A stretch of DNA of 64,000 nucleotides. It comes from Bacteroidota bacterium (GTDB lineage: Bacteria > Bacteroidota > Bacteroidia > Chitinophagales > Chitinophagaceae). A model generated the notes under the pieces. It had not been told where the DNA came from. It worked only from the letters and a program-made list of their open reading frames with translations, and made no database searches. Both the position numbers and the translations under genes were made by a program. Shown one piece after another: positions 41,727-50,885 of this stretch (its first letter is position 1; each line of letters opens with the position of its first letter). Location: NCBI GenBank assembly GCA_030706735.1, contig JAUZNZ010000017.1, forward strand, positions 1 to 64,000, written 5' to 3'.

Positions 41727-41874
41727 ATCTAGCAATTACCTCTACAGCTAAGCAAGATTTTTAGACTGGCATCCTCTAACGCCAATTCGCTGAGAAACCA
41801 CCCTGTTCAATCTATCCGATCCCCTTTGAATCCCACATTTTAATCAGTTGGTTTCACCCTAAAAAAATTTTGTT

Positions 41875-41988
41875 ATGAAAAAGATGTTGCATTCAATCCA
41901 CCTTAACGACACCGCGAAAACTGTTTTACTGGCCGTTGGTTTTATTGGCCTGGTTATGTTCCTGTCTTACCTGTATTGGTTCGCATAG
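41875..41988 (+). CDS. Putative 37-residue single-pass membrane protein
   Basis: The ATG at 41875 opens 37 codons ended by TAG. It starts MKKMLHSIHLNDTAKTVLL and continues as one hydrophobic helix (AVGFIGLVMFLSYLYWFA). An exact promoter match lies about 150 nt upstream and a strong terminator 88 nt downstream, so a dedicated transcript is likely. The layout resembles the ORF at 41400. No known family is recognised. Confidence 0.6.
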   Translation: MKKMLHSIHLNDTAKTVLLAVGFIGLVMFLSYLYWFA

Positions 41989-42075
41989 GAAATAACACTG
42001 AAGACTCTATTGTTTCAAGATAACTAATGGAGTGAGGTACTTGCTCCTGATACTCCTTACGCTTCTAACGATTTG

Positions 42076-42102
42076 AAATTCCCCTGATGGGGAATTTTTT
42101 TT
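42076..42102 (+). terminator. Rho-independent terminator after the small-ORF transcript
   Basis: A 9-bp stem AAATTCCCC/GGGGAATTT with a TGAT loop is followed by five more T residues. Confidence 0.88.
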
Positions 42103-42189
42103 GCCCCTACCCCTTCGGTGCGCCCCTTGCGGCTCAGGGGAAAAGGCAGAATGGCGTATCTTTACGCCCCGAATTGAATCCCCTTGAAC

Positions 42190-44874
42190 ATGGAATTGAG
42201 CAAGAACTATATGCCGTCCGAGACGGAGGACAAGTGGTCAGCGCATTGGCTTACGCAACGTTATTTCAACAGCAGCCCGGACGGCAGGCCTCCTTTTACG
42301 GTCGTGATCCCTCCCCCCAATGTGACGGGCGTCCTGCACATGGGGCATACCCTGAACGAAACGGTGCAGGATATCCTGGTTCGCCGGGCGCGCATGAGCG
42401 GCTTTAACGCCTGCTGGGTGCCGGGTTGCGACCATGCATCGATCGCCACGGAGGCCAAGGTGGTCGGCATGTTGAAGGAGCGGGGGATCGAAAAGAAGGA
42501 TCTCACGCGCGAACAGTTCCTGGACTATGCCTACGAATGGAAGGATAAATACGGCGGCCTGATCTATCATCAGATCAAAAAGCTCGGATGCAGCGTGGAT
42601 TGGGATCGCGTGGCCTTTACGATGGACCCCGACTATTACCGCGCGGTGATCAAGATCTTTATCGAGCTGTACGATCAGGGCCTGGTCTACCGCGGGGCGC
42701 GCATGATCCATTGGGACCCCCAGGCCGGGACGGCATTAAGCGACGAAGAAGTGGAATACCGGGAGGAGAATGGCAAATTGTACTATGTCCGTTATCGGGT
42801 CGAAGGCACCGACGAGTTCATTATGATCGCGACACAACGTCCGGAGACCATCATGGGCGATACGGCGGTTTGCGTCAACCCGAACGATGAACGGTACAGC
42901 CGGCTGGCCGGCAAATTTGTGATCGTGCCGCTGGTGGGCCGGCGCGTGCCCGTGATCTTCGACGAATATGTCGATCCGGCCTTCGGCACAGGAGCCCTGA
43001 AAGTGACGCCCGCGCATGATATCAACGACTATAACCTGGGCCTGAAACATGGTTTGCCCATCATCGACACCCTCAACGAGGACGGCACGCTCAGTGAAGC
43101 CGCCGAGGTCTTTGTCGGCATGGACCGGTTTGCCGCGAGAAAGAAAGCCGTCGAACAATTGAAGGCCGAGGGCCTGCTGGCGAAGGAAGAAGACTACCAG
43201 ACGCGGCTGGGCTATTCCCAGCGGAGCAACGCGGTGGTCGAGCCACGCATCAGCACACAATGGTTCGTGAAGATGAAGGAGCTTGCGGGGCCTGCGCTGA
43301 AAGCGGTTACCGACGGGCATATCACGATCTATCCGCTAAACCGGTTCAACGCGACCTATACGAACTGGATGGAGAGCATTCATGATTGGTGTATTTCACG
43401 GCAACTTTGGTGGGGGCAGCGGATCCCGGCCTGGTATGATGAGGACGGACGGATGGTCGTTGCCGCCGACGAGGCAGGCGCAAGGAAGCGTTATGCGGAG
43501 CAATATGGCGGGGGCGGCGCCGGCGAAGCGACTGAGAGAGGCGTGCATAGCGGGAAGGTTGCTTTGCGCCAGGACGATGACGTGCTGGATACCTGGTTCT
43601 CCTCCTGGCTTTGGCCCGAGGAGGTGTTCAAGGGGATCACGAAGCCCGGCAACGCGGACATCGAATATTACTACCCCGGATCGGTATTGGTGACCGGACA
43701 GGATATCATCTTCTTTTGGGTCGCGCGGATGATCATGGCGGGTCTTTACACGGCGCCTGCCGATCGCCCGATCGAAAGACGCATTCCCTTCCACGACGTG
43801 TATTTTACGGGCATCGTGCGCGACAAGCTGGGACGCAAGATGAGCAAGAGCCTGGGCAATTCGCCGGATCTGCTGGAGCTGATCGAAAGATACGGGGCCG
43901 ATGCCGTTCGCTTCGGCATCATGATCTCCTCCCCTGCCGGAAATGACCTGTTGTTCGACGAGGCGGCGCTGGAACAGGGCCGGAACTTCAATAACAAGCT
44001 TTGGAATGCATTGAAGCTGGTGAAAGGCTGGGAAGCGAGGATCGGGGTGGCGGAGGGCGCGGGGGGCCCTGCTGATGCGGGTTTTGCGATCGAGTGGTTC
44101 GGGAACCGGCTCAATGAAGTGCGGGTCGAACTGGACAAGCTGTTCTCAGAATACCGGATCAGCGAAGCCCTGAAGACGCTGTATTCCCTGATCTGGGACG
44201 ATTTCTGCAGCTGGTACCTCGAATGGGTGAAGCCCGGGTATGAGCAACCGGTCGATGCCGGCGTGTATCGCAAGACCGTCCATTATTTTGAGCAACTGGT
44301 GCAGCTGTTGCATCCCTTCATGCCGTTCATTACGGAAGAGCTTTATCACCTGCTGGCCGAGCAGGCCGATGATCTTTGCGTACGTCAGTATATGCCGGTC
44401 GGATCGGTCGACAAGACCGTGCTGGGCGAGGGCGCTTTGTTGAAAGAAGCGATCACTGCCTTGCGCGACGCGCGGAACAAGGCACAACTAAAACAAAAAG
44501 ACCGGATCAGCCTGCATATCCAGTCGGATTCCGAAACAACCTATCGCCGGATCCTGCCGATCCTTGCCAGGCAGGTCAATGCGGAACCGGTGGATTTCAC
44601 GCGCGAGGCGATTGCCGGAACCCTTGCCGTGGTTTCGGGAAAAGATAAATTCTACCTCAGCGCCGAACAGAAGATCGATAGCGGGAATCAGAAGCAGGAA
44701 TTGGAGAAGGAACTGGCGTATCTGAGAGGCTTTCTGGCGACGGTCACGAAGAAGCTAAGCAATGAGCGCTTCGTCCAGAATGCGAAACCCGAAGTCGTGA
44801 ATCTTGAAGTGAAGAAGAAGGAAGATGCGGAGACGAAGATCAGGGTCCTGGAGGAGAGTTTGGCGGGGTTGTGA
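42190..44874 (+). CDS. valS: Valine--tRNA ligase
   Basis: The start is at the ATG at 42190 (MELSKNYMPSETEDKW), 894 residues. Class I signatures are present: PPPNVTGVLHMGH (HIGH-type at 50-53) and GRKMSKSLGN (KMSKS at 550-554). The editing domain lies between them (ATQRPETIMGDTAVCVNP, PAFGTGALKVTPAHD). WVPGCDHASIATEA and FRLNG-type contacts are of the ValS kind rather than IleS or LeuS. The C-terminus is the charged coiled coil typical of ValS (LEKELAYLRGFLATVTKKLS). It charges tRNA-Val and clears mischarged Thr. A TATCTTTA element at 42157-42164 may be its -7 box. Confidence 0.97.
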   Translation: MELSKNYMPSETEDKWSAHWLTQRYFNSSPDGRPPFTVVIPPPNVTGVLHMGHTLNETVQDILVRRARMSGFNACWVPGCDHASIATEAKVVGMLKERGIEKKDLTREQFLDYAYEWKDKYGGLIYHQIKKLGCSVDWDRVAFTMDPDYYRAVIKIFIELYDQGLVYRGARMIHWDPQAGTALSDEEVEYREENGKLYYVRYRVEGTDEFIMIATQRPETIMGDTAVCVNPNDERYSRLAGKFVIVPLVGRRVPVIFDEYVDPAFGTGALKVTPAHDINDYNLGLKHGLPIIDTLNEDGTLSEAAEVFVGMDRFAARKKAVEQLKAEGLLAKEEDYQTRLGYSQRSNAVVEPRISTQWFVKMKELAGPALKAVTDGHITIYPLNRFNATYTNWMESIHDWCISRQLWWGQRIPAWYDEDGRMVVAADEAGARKRYAEQYGGGGAGEATERGVHSGKVALRQDDDVLDTWFSSWLWPEEVFKGITKPGNADIEYYYPGSVLVTGQDIIFFWVARMIMAGLYTAPADRPIERRIPFHDVYFTGIVRDKLGRKMSKSLGNSPDLLELIERYGADAVRFGIMISSPAGNDLLFDEAALEQGRNFNNKLWNALKLVKGWEARIGVAEGAGGPADAGFAIEWFGNRLNEVRVELDKLFSEYRISEALKTLYSLIWDDFCSWYLEWVKPGYEQPVDAGVYRKTVHYFEQLVQLLHPFMPFITEELYHLLAEQADDLCVRQYMPVGSVDKTVLGEGALLKEAITALRDARNKAQLKQKDRISLHIQSDSETTYRRILPILARQVNAEPVDFTREAIAGTLAVVSGKDKFYLSAEQKIDSGNQKQELEKELAYLRGFLATVTKKLSNERFVQNAKPEVVNLEVKKKEDAETKIRVLEESLAGL

Positions 44875-44912
44875 GGGCCGTTTGAGAGACTTAGTTGAAA
44901 TGCGCGTTTCGG

Positions 44913-45263
44913 TCAAAGAATGCCCTTTAAACAGAAGAAGGAGAAGACTATACCCATAAACGCAAACCCAACGCCCAGAAATCTTGTCTCCCACAAGTAG
45001 GTTCTTCTCTGCATCCAGTCTCTCTGGAATTCGGTAAGAGAACCCTTACGCGAACCCAGTCGTTGTAATCGGTGGGACCTCCATTCGCCGGGGTAAAAGG
45101 TCATCCAGAAGCCGATAATGGACCACAGAACGGAGAATATTAACCACAGATAGTAAAATGGAATTTTTATCCGATCAATAATTTTTGGATCGATTATGAT
45201 CAAGGCCGTTAAAGCAGCAAAGATGGTCGCCAAGGCATTAAATATCTTCAAGATCCATTTCAC
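44913..45263 (-). CDS. Small membrane protein coupled to a HicB-like gene
   Basis: The protein has 116 residues. Three hydrophobic helices are likely: IFNALATIFAALTALIII, IPFYYLWLIFSVLWSIIGFW and a C-terminal FLGVGFAFMGIVFSFFC. Between the second and third lies a basic cytoplasmic loop (EWRSHRLQRLGSRKGSLTEF, then QRDWMQRRTY). No family is recognised. Its ATG overlaps the stop of the HicB-like gene by 4 nt, so translation is probably coupled. Base composition is AT-richer than the flanking genes, which may mark a later acquisition. Confidence 0.6.
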   Translation of the reverse strand: MKWILKIFNALATIFAALTALIIIDPKIIDRIKIPFYYLWLIFSVLWSIIGFWMTFYPGEWRSHRLQRLGSRKGSLTEFQRDWMQRRTYLWETRFLGVGFAFMGIVFSFFCLKGIL

Positions 45264-45445
45264 ATCTTCAAGTCTTTGGGGGTTATTTTGAGCCCATCCT
45301 TTTCAAAGAAAAGATTCAATGCTTCCACCATATTGGATTTCAACTCTACGAATGATCGTCCAACCGTATAAACAGGGAATTTTTCGGCATATGCTGAATA
45401 CCCCGTCTTAGTTTTTTCGACGTTTATTTTGATCGTAAGTCCCAT
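45260..45445 (-). CDS. HicB-like antitoxin-fold protein
   Basis: The protein has 61 residues. It begins MGLTIKINVEKTKTGYSAYA and continues EKFPVYTVGRSFVELKSNMV, the partial RNase-H-like fold of HicB (beta strand, GYxAxxxxFPVxTxGxSxxEL, helix). It ends after a Leu/Phe helix, with no DNA-binding domain. In classic modules HicB partners HicA, a small dsRBD-fold toxin with GSH. No HicA is next to it; instead a membrane protein overlaps its stop. A role as a HicB relative in another system is possible. Confidence 0.65.
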   Translation of the reverse strand: MGLTIKINVEKTKTGYSAYAEKFPVYTVGRSFVELKSNMVEALNLFFEKDGLKITPKDLKM

Positions 45446-45461
45446 TCACTTGATTTCGCTA

Positions 45462-45469
45462 CAAAGGTA
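45462..45469 (-). promoter_or_regulatory. -7 element of the HicB-like gene pair
   Basis: On the minus strand this reads TACCTTTG, an exact TAnnTTTG match, 16 nt before the HicB-like ATG. No TTG at the usual spacing was seen. Confidence 0.45.
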
Positions 45470-45550
45470 ATACTTATATAAACTTTTTTGCCCGAAGATC
45501 TGCACATCCGATAGTAATGATTCCTTAACATACTAAGTGCGGGGCTTTGC

Positions 45551-45558
45551 TAACTTTG
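45551..45558 (+). promoter_or_regulatory. -7 element of the ECF sigma factor gene
   Basis: TAACTTTG is an exact TAnnTTTG match, 19 nt ahead of the ATG at 45578, in the spacer shared with the divergent HicB-like gene. Confidence 0.45.
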
Positions 45559-45577
45559 TATGTAAAGTTGGTTAAGC

Positions 45578-46171
45578 ATGTATGTAGTGAGGCATTGTGA
45601 TGAGAAATCGCTACTGATCAGCGTAGCGCAGGGCGACGAGGCGGCGTTCGAAGTCCTGTTCAACCAATACAAGAACAAGATCCTTTTCTTCACGCGGAAG
45701 TTCCTGCGGTCTGAATCCAAAGCAGAAGATGCCCTGCAGGAAATATTTTTAAAGGTTTGGACCTGCCGCCAACAGCTACCGGAGATCAGAAACTTCAAGA
45801 CCTGGCTCAACACGATAACGCGTAACTACCTGTTCAATGCGCTTCGCCGGCTCGCCCTGGAAGAAGCATTTATTAAAGAATTGTCAACCAATCCGGGGGA
45901 CCAACGCGATATTATCGGCGATCTGACCGCCAATGAATTACAACTGGCTTTGCAAAGCGCCGTGGCCAACCTTAGTCCTCAACAGAAGCGGATATTCCAA
46001 CTAAGCCGTGTTGAAGGATTAAAACACGAACAGATCGCGGAAAGGCTCGCCATCTCCAGGGAGACGGTCAAAAAGCATATGACCGATGCGCTTTGCAGGA
46101 TCCGCGCTCAGATGAAGACCCACGAAAGTCTCGTACATCTCAGCGTCCTGCTCCTGTCTGTTAACTTATAA
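45578..46171 (+). CDS. ECF-type RNA polymerase sigma factor (sigma-70 family, FecI/RpoE-like)
   Basis: The protein has 197 residues. Region 2 is AAFEVLFNQYKNKILFFTRK and AEDALQEIFLKVWTCR. Region 4 is LSPQQKRIFQLSRVEGLKHE with the HTH EQIAERLAISRETVKKHMTD. It is of the Bacteroidota subfamily encoded just before a FecR anti-sigma factor and a SusC/SusD pair, as here. The predicted function is to switch on the SusCD operon when substrate binds the receptor. It is 52 nt upstream of the FecR gene. Confidence 0.93.
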   Translation: MYVVRHCDEKSLLISVAQGDEAAFEVLFNQYKNKILFFTRKFLRSESKAEDALQEIFLKVWTCRQQLPEIRNFKTWLNTITRNYLFNALRRLALEEAFIKELSTNPGDQRDIIGDLTANELQLALQSAVANLSPQQKRIFQLSRVEGLKHEQIAERLAISRETVKKHMTDALCRIRAQMKTHESLVHLSVLLLSVNL

Positions 46172-46223
46172 AAAAATCTTTTTTTTCTCTACCTCTCTTT
46201 TCCCTGCCGCGTGTCTTGATCAT

Positions 46224-47462
46224 ATGGACGCGTCATTTTCCCGGTTAACCTATCTCGTGCATTCTTATGCGATCGCCAGGGAAACCCCCGCCGAGAGGCA
46301 GGAGTTGATGGAATTGATCAGGATACCCTCCCGCGAACTGGAGATCAAAGCATTGTTGGACGCGTTGTTGGATGAGTTGTTGGACGCCGAAATGGCGTTG
46401 CCGGAGCCGTGGCAGTCAGACTATACGCTAAGCGATCAAAAATCCGCCGGAATCCTGCGTAATATTTTCAACGATGTCCCGCAATTACCGGGACGGGGGG
46501 AATCGAGGCAAGGCGGATCGGGAAAACGCGGCCTGGGAAGATGGGCCTGGCGAGCCGCCTCCGTCCTGCTCCTTATCGCATCGGGGTTGGGCGGTTACCG
46601 GGTACTATCGGTGCATCGGCCGCCGCGTATTGCGGACCGGCAGATAACGCATTCGACCGACGCGGTACCTGGCGGGAACAAGGCGGTGCTGATCCTTGCC
46701 AACGGTTCGAAGATCGTTCTCGACAGCGTACGGTCAGGGAAGCTGGCCCAACAGGGCGGGATCAATGTGATCAAGATCGAGAGCGGCCGGATTGCCTATT
46801 CGGGGTCGAACGAGGATCCAACAGAAATCGTTTACAACACGCTGGCGACGCCAAATGGGGGTCAGTACCAGCTGACCCTTCCCGACGGCTCGAGGGTATG
46901 GTTGAATGCCGCCTCATCGATCAGGTATCCCACGGCCTTCCGGGGAGCGGAAAGAGAGGTAGCCATCACCGGCGAAGTCTATTTCGAAGTGATCGGGAAT
47001 GCGAAAATGCCCTTTGTCGTCGAAGCCGGTCCAACAAGGACTACGGTGTTAGGCACGCGCTTCAATGTCAAAGCCTATGCGGATGAACGGTCGGTGGTCA
47101 CTACCCTACTGGAAGGAGCTGTAAGGGTCTCGTCGGGCGGCGACGAGCGGACATTACGTCCCGGGCAGCAAGCCGTGCTTGACGAGGCCAGCCGACTGAT
47201 GACCGTCCGGGAGGCCGATACGTACCAGGCCATCGCCTGGAAAAACGGACAATTCGATTTCGATCAAACGGATATCCCGACCATCATGCGCCAGATCAGC
47301 CGGTGGTACGATGTAGATGTCAGTTACCGGTCGGACTACGCGGGAATAAAATTCGGAGGAGGAATCAGTCGTCAATTGAACCTATCCCTTGTACTCCGGT
47401 TGCTCGACAAGAACGGAGTGCATACCAAATTGGAAGACAGGAACCTTATTGTTTTACCTTAA
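46224..47462 (+). CDS. FecR-type anti-sigma factor
   Basis: The protein has 412 residues. A cytoplasmic N-terminal part of about 110 residues (SRLTYLVHSYAIARETPAER) is followed by one transmembrane helix (RAASVLLLIASGLGGYRVLS). The periplasmic FecR domain contains NTLATPNGGQYQLTLPDGSR, VWLNAASSIRYPTAFRG and GEVYFEVIGNAKMPFVV. The C-terminal DUF4974 domain includes FDFDQTDIPTIMRQISRWYD. It probably holds the upstream ECF factor until the SusC STN domain signals across the periplasm. Confidence 0.93.
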   Translation: MDASFSRLTYLVHSYAIARETPAERQELMELIRIPSRELEIKALLDALLDELLDAEMALPEPWQSDYTLSDQKSAGILRNIFNDVPQLPGRGESRQGGSGKRGLGRWAWRAASVLLLIASGLGGYRVLSVHRPPRIADRQITHSTDAVPGGNKAVLILANGSKIVLDSVRSGKLAQQGGINVIKIESGRIAYSGSNEDPTEIVYNTLATPNGGQYQLTLPDGSRVWLNAASSIRYPTAFRGAEREVAITGEVYFEVIGNAKMPFVVEAGPTRTTVLGTRFNVKAYADERSVVTTLLEGAVRVSSGGDERTLRPGQQAVLDEASRLMTVREADTYQAIAWKNGQFDFDQTDIPTIMRQISRWYDVDVSYRSDYAGIKFGGGISRQLNLSLVLRLLDKNGVHTKLEDRNLIVLP

Positions 47463-47474
47463 ATCTTTGGTGTT

Positions 47475-50400
47475 ATGTCCAAGGCTCTTTGTTGCCGGAT
47501 GTCGGAAAGACAAACGGCGATAACCAACACTTTGCGCCCACTCAAGCTAACTGCGCTCATCCTTTTCGTCACCTGCCTCAAGGCAAGTGCCATCCGATCG
47601 ACGAATACCGTCACTATTTCAGCCAGGAATGTGCCCATCCAAAAGATCTTCAAAGAGATATTTCGGCAAACGGGCGTGTCGGTACTGTATAACGAGGAGT
47701 TATTCGAACATTTCGCTCCGGTCAGCATCCATGTAAAGGATGCCCCCATCCAGAAAGTGCTGGATGAGTGTCTCCGGAACCAACCCTTTGCCTATTCGAT
47801 CGAGGACAATACGATCTCCATTTTCAAGACCGACATCCCGAGGCAGCCGTCAGAGACTATTCGGGGGCATGTCACGGACACCCTGGGCAAACCGCTTGCG
47901 CGCGCATCGGTCATCATAAAAGGGACCCGAAAGGGTACCAATACAGACGCCAACGGTGACTTTGTGTTAAAGGACGCCGGCGACAAGGTGAGGCTTCTCA
48001 TATCTTATACGGGATACGCGACGCAGGAGGTGGTGGTCGATGGCCAGTCACCGGTGAACGTGCAATTACGGGAGGAGATCAGTGCCATGAACAATGCGGT
48101 CGTCACGGCCCTTGGCATTGAGCGTGCGTCAAAAAGCCTCGGTTACAGCACCCAGCGCGTAAAAGGCGAAGAATTCGAGAATACCAAGGACCTCAACCTG
48201 GCGAATGCGATGATCGGAAAGGTGGCGGGTCTCGAGATCAATGCGTCGACGGAAATGTTCATTTCTTCCGATATCAAGTTAAGGGGCGTCACGCCCCTGA
48301 TCGTGGTGGACGGATCGCCGGTCAATACGACCACCTGGGATCTCAATTATAACGACATCGAGACCATCGACGTCCTGAAGGGACCGACGGCCGCGGCACT
48401 ATATGGCTCTTCCGGCGTCAATGGCGCGATCGTCATCAGTTTAAAAAAAGGGAGGTCAAACAAGACGACCGTGGAATTCATCTCCACCAATATGGTACAG
48501 CCCAGCCTTCTATCCTCCCCAAAAGTTCAGACCGAGTATGGCTCGGGCGCGGGCGGGCAATATCAATATCAGAATGGAAGCGGGACGGCCCTTGAAGGCG
48601 GCGGGTTTACCTGGGGCCCCAAACTGGACGGGCGGCCCATTGTGCAATGGGATAGTCCAATCGATCCCAATACCGGCCAGCGGACCCCCATACCCTGGAT
48701 CAACCATGGCGGTGCGAAAGGGAACCTGGTCAAATTTCTGCAGACAGGCCGCATGACGACCAATAACCTGAATTTCGAAGCGGGGAATGATCGGGGGAGC
48801 TATCGGATCTCCCTGACCCAGGCCTACCAGAAAGGGATCGTTCCGAATACTTCCCTGAACCTGTATGGGTTCAGCGTGGGGGGAAGATATCAATTCTCGA
48901 ATTATTTCGATGTGAATACCTCGCTGAACTACTCCAAACAGTATTCGCCGAACTACAGGATACCCGCCTATGGCGCCAATGATTACATCTATAGTCTCTC
49001 CTTCTGGCTGGGCAACGATATCGATCTGAATGACGCCAGGAACTATTGGGCGCCGGGCGCCGTGGGGACACAACAGCGGTTCGCACAGACGGGATATTAC
49101 AACAATCCCTATTTCCTCGCCTACCAGAACCTGCATACCAACGATAAAGACGTGCTATACGGGCAGATCTCGGGCAATCTGACCTTTATCCCCAACGAGT
49201 TGACCCTGAAGGTACGGGTGGGCGCCAATACGAACACCAATACGCAGACGCAGGATGTGCCGGTCGGCATGACCGGAACGCCGCTGGGCAATTTCATCCT
49301 GACGGACACGCGCAACTTTACGATCGACAACGATGCGATCCTTTCCTATAACAAGAAAATATCGGAAAATTTTTCGATCGGGGCCATCGGAGGCGCGTCG
49401 TATTTCTATACGAAGCAGGCGGTAAACAACATGAGCACGGGCGGACTGGTCATTCCCCTGTTCTATAATATGTCCAATTCCCTGAACCCGGCAACGGCCG
49501 TCAATAGCTTGTCAGAGAGCCAGAAAAAAAGCGTCTTTGCCAATATTGACCTGAAATTCTGGAAACCTCTCTACTTATCGCTTACCGGCAGGAACGACTG
49601 GGTCTCTACCCTTCCGGTCGTCAACAATTCCTATTTCTATCCTTCGGCGTCCTTGTCCTTTGTGATCTCGGATTTGCTGAGACTGCCCGCAGGGATCAGC
49701 TTTCTTAAGATCCGATCCTCTGTCGCCCAGGTCAATACCGGCAATACCGGCAGCAACTATGGACAGGTCCAAACCTACCCGGTCGGCGTCTATAACAATA
49801 TGCCCACCATGCAGGTTTCGAGATCGCTGATACCCGGCAACCTGTTGCCCTCCTCCAGCAAGACCTACGAGTTCGGTGGAAATATCGCCTTCTTCCAGAA
49901 CAGATTAAGCCTTGATGCGACGTATTTCAACCGTCTCGATTACAACAATATCATCTTAGAGAGCGTGTCGGAAGCCAGCGGCTACAATACGGTTACAGCC
50001 AATGGGCGGCGATACGACACCAGGGGTTGGGAACTGGCCCTCCATGTCCTCCCTCTCAAGACGAATGACATCCGCTGGGATGCCGACATCAATTTCTACT
50101 CGGGTCACAAATACCTTGAGTCACTGGAAAAGGGACTCACGCAGGATGGATATATCAAACTGGGATCGCGCGTCGATCAGATCTACATGTATCCATGGCT
50201 GAAGAATCCGCAGGGTGAACTTATTCTCAATGCGGGCACCGGCCTTCCGCAACAGGATGCCTATATGCGATATACGGGCCACTATGACCCTGATTTCATG
50301 ATCGGCATTCAGAACCATTTCCGTTACAAGAACCTGACCTTAAGCTTCTCTTTCGACGCCAGGAAAGGGGGCATGTATTTCTCGATCCTGCCGAGGATGG

Positions 50401-50879
50401 TCCGTGCCGGCACCAGCCCGGACTATGATCATAAGGCAAGGGAAGATGCGGCCAACGGACTGAGCAATTATGTCGGCAAGGGCGTCGTGGTCGCGAGCGG
50501 CAGCGTGCAGTATGACGGATTAGGCAATATCACCGGCGATACGCGGAAATATTCAGCGAATACCACGGCGACGAGCTATGAAAGCTGGGAAAAGTCGATC
50601 GGGAATATGTCCGGTAACCGGGCGGAGAGCTTTCTCCATGCGGACTATGTCAAGTTACGCGAAGCGTCGCTGGCCTGGGAGATACCGCGAAAAATATTCG
50701 GCAGATTGCCGGTCGTCTCCGGGGAATTATCCCTGTTCGGAAGCAACCTGTTATTGTTTACCAGGAAGTCTTCCCTTGGCGACGATCCCAGCTGGCTGAT
50801 CGGGGAAGGCACGGTGGACAGTGATCTGAAGTCTCCCACCGCAAGATCTTTTGGTTGCCAGTTAAAATTGAAGTTCTGA
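47475..50879 (+). CDS. SusC/RagA-type TonB-dependent outer-membrane receptor with STN signalling domain
   Basis: The protein has 1134 residues. After the signal an STN/secretin domain (about 45-120, TVTISARNVPIQKIFKEIFR) signals to FecR. A CarboxypepD_reg domain follows (IRGHVTDTLGKPLARASVII), then the plug (IVVDGSPVNTTTWDLNYNDI, IDVLKGPTAAALYGSSGVNG) and a 22-strand-type barrel ending in Phe (SFGCQLKLKF). It takes up large substrates with its SusD partner using TonB energy. The segment after the regulatory domain reads EEISAMNNAVVTALGIERAS, the variant without VVVGYG. The substrate is unknown. Confidence 0.96.
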   Translation: MSKALCCRMSERQTAITNTLRPLKLTALILFVTCLKASAIRSTNTVTISARNVPIQKIFKEIFRQTGVSVLYNEELFEHFAPVSIHVKDAPIQKVLDECLRNQPFAYSIEDNTISIFKTDIPRQPSETIRGHVTDTLGKPLARASVIIKGTRKGTNTDANGDFVLKDAGDKVRLLISYTGYATQEVVVDGQSPVNVQLREEISAMNNAVVTALGIERASKSLGYSTQRVKGEEFENTKDLNLANAMIGKVAGLEINASTEMFISSDIKLRGVTPLIVVDGSPVNTTTWDLNYNDIETIDVLKGPTAAALYGSSGVNGAIVISLKKGRSNKTTVEFISTNMVQPSLLSSPKVQTEYGSGAGGQYQYQNGSGTALEGGGFTWGPKLDGRPIVQWDSPIDPNTGQRTPIPWINHGGAKGNLVKFLQTGRMTTNNLNFEAGNDRGSYRISLTQAYQKGIVPNTSLNLYGFSVGGRYQFSNYFDVNTSLNYSKQYSPNYRIPAYGANDYIYSLSFWLGNDIDLNDARNYWAPGAVGTQQRFAQTGYYNNPYFLAYQNLHTNDKDVLYGQISGNLTFIPNELTLKVRVGANTNTNTQTQDVPVGMTGTPLGNFILTDTRNFTIDNDAILSYNKKISENFSIGAIGGASYFYTKQAVNNMSTGGLVIPLFYNMSNSLNPATAVNSLSESQKKSVFANIDLKFWKPLYLSLTGRNDWVSTLPVVNNSYFYPSASLSFVISDLLRLPAGISFLKIRSSVAQVNTGNTGSNYGQVQTYPVGVYNNMPTMQVSRSLIPGNLLPSSSKTYEFGGNIAFFQNRLSLDATYFNRLDYNNIILESVSEASGYNTVTANGRRYDTRGWELALHVLPLKTNDIRWDADINFYSGHKYLESLEKGLTQDGYIKLGSRVDQIYMYPWLKNPQGELILNAGTGLPQQDAYMRYTGHYDPDFMIGIQNHFRYKNLTLSFSFDARKGGMYFSILPRMVRAGTSPDYDHKAREDAANGLSNYVGKGVVVASGSVQYDGLGNITGDTRKYSANTTATSYESWEKSIGNMSGNRAESFLHADYVKLREASLAWEIPRKIFGRLPVVSGELSLFGSNLLLFTRKSSLGDDPSWLIGEGTVDSDLKSPTARSFGCQLKLKF

Positions 50880-50885
50880 TCAAAA

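Larger units (their letters stand above)
41523..41874 (+). other. Non-coding AT-richer stretch between the two small ORFs
   Basis: No ORF of note lies in these 352 bases. They hold a weak hairpin (41556-41584), a good promoter (41697-41726) and a roughly 140-nt leader for the second small ORF. The leader contains a GAAACCA/TGGTTTC inverted repeat at 41794-41800 and 41849-41855. No known riboswitch or leader motif was recognised. Confidence 0.5.

Noticed and set aside
45260-45445. Complete HicAB toxin-antitoxin module
   Set aside because: No HicA-like gene occurs on either side; only the HicB-like half is supported.
44913-45577. Genomic island boundary around the HicB-like pair
   Set aside because: GC is lower, but no tRNA, integrase or direct repeats flank it; composition alone is not enough.
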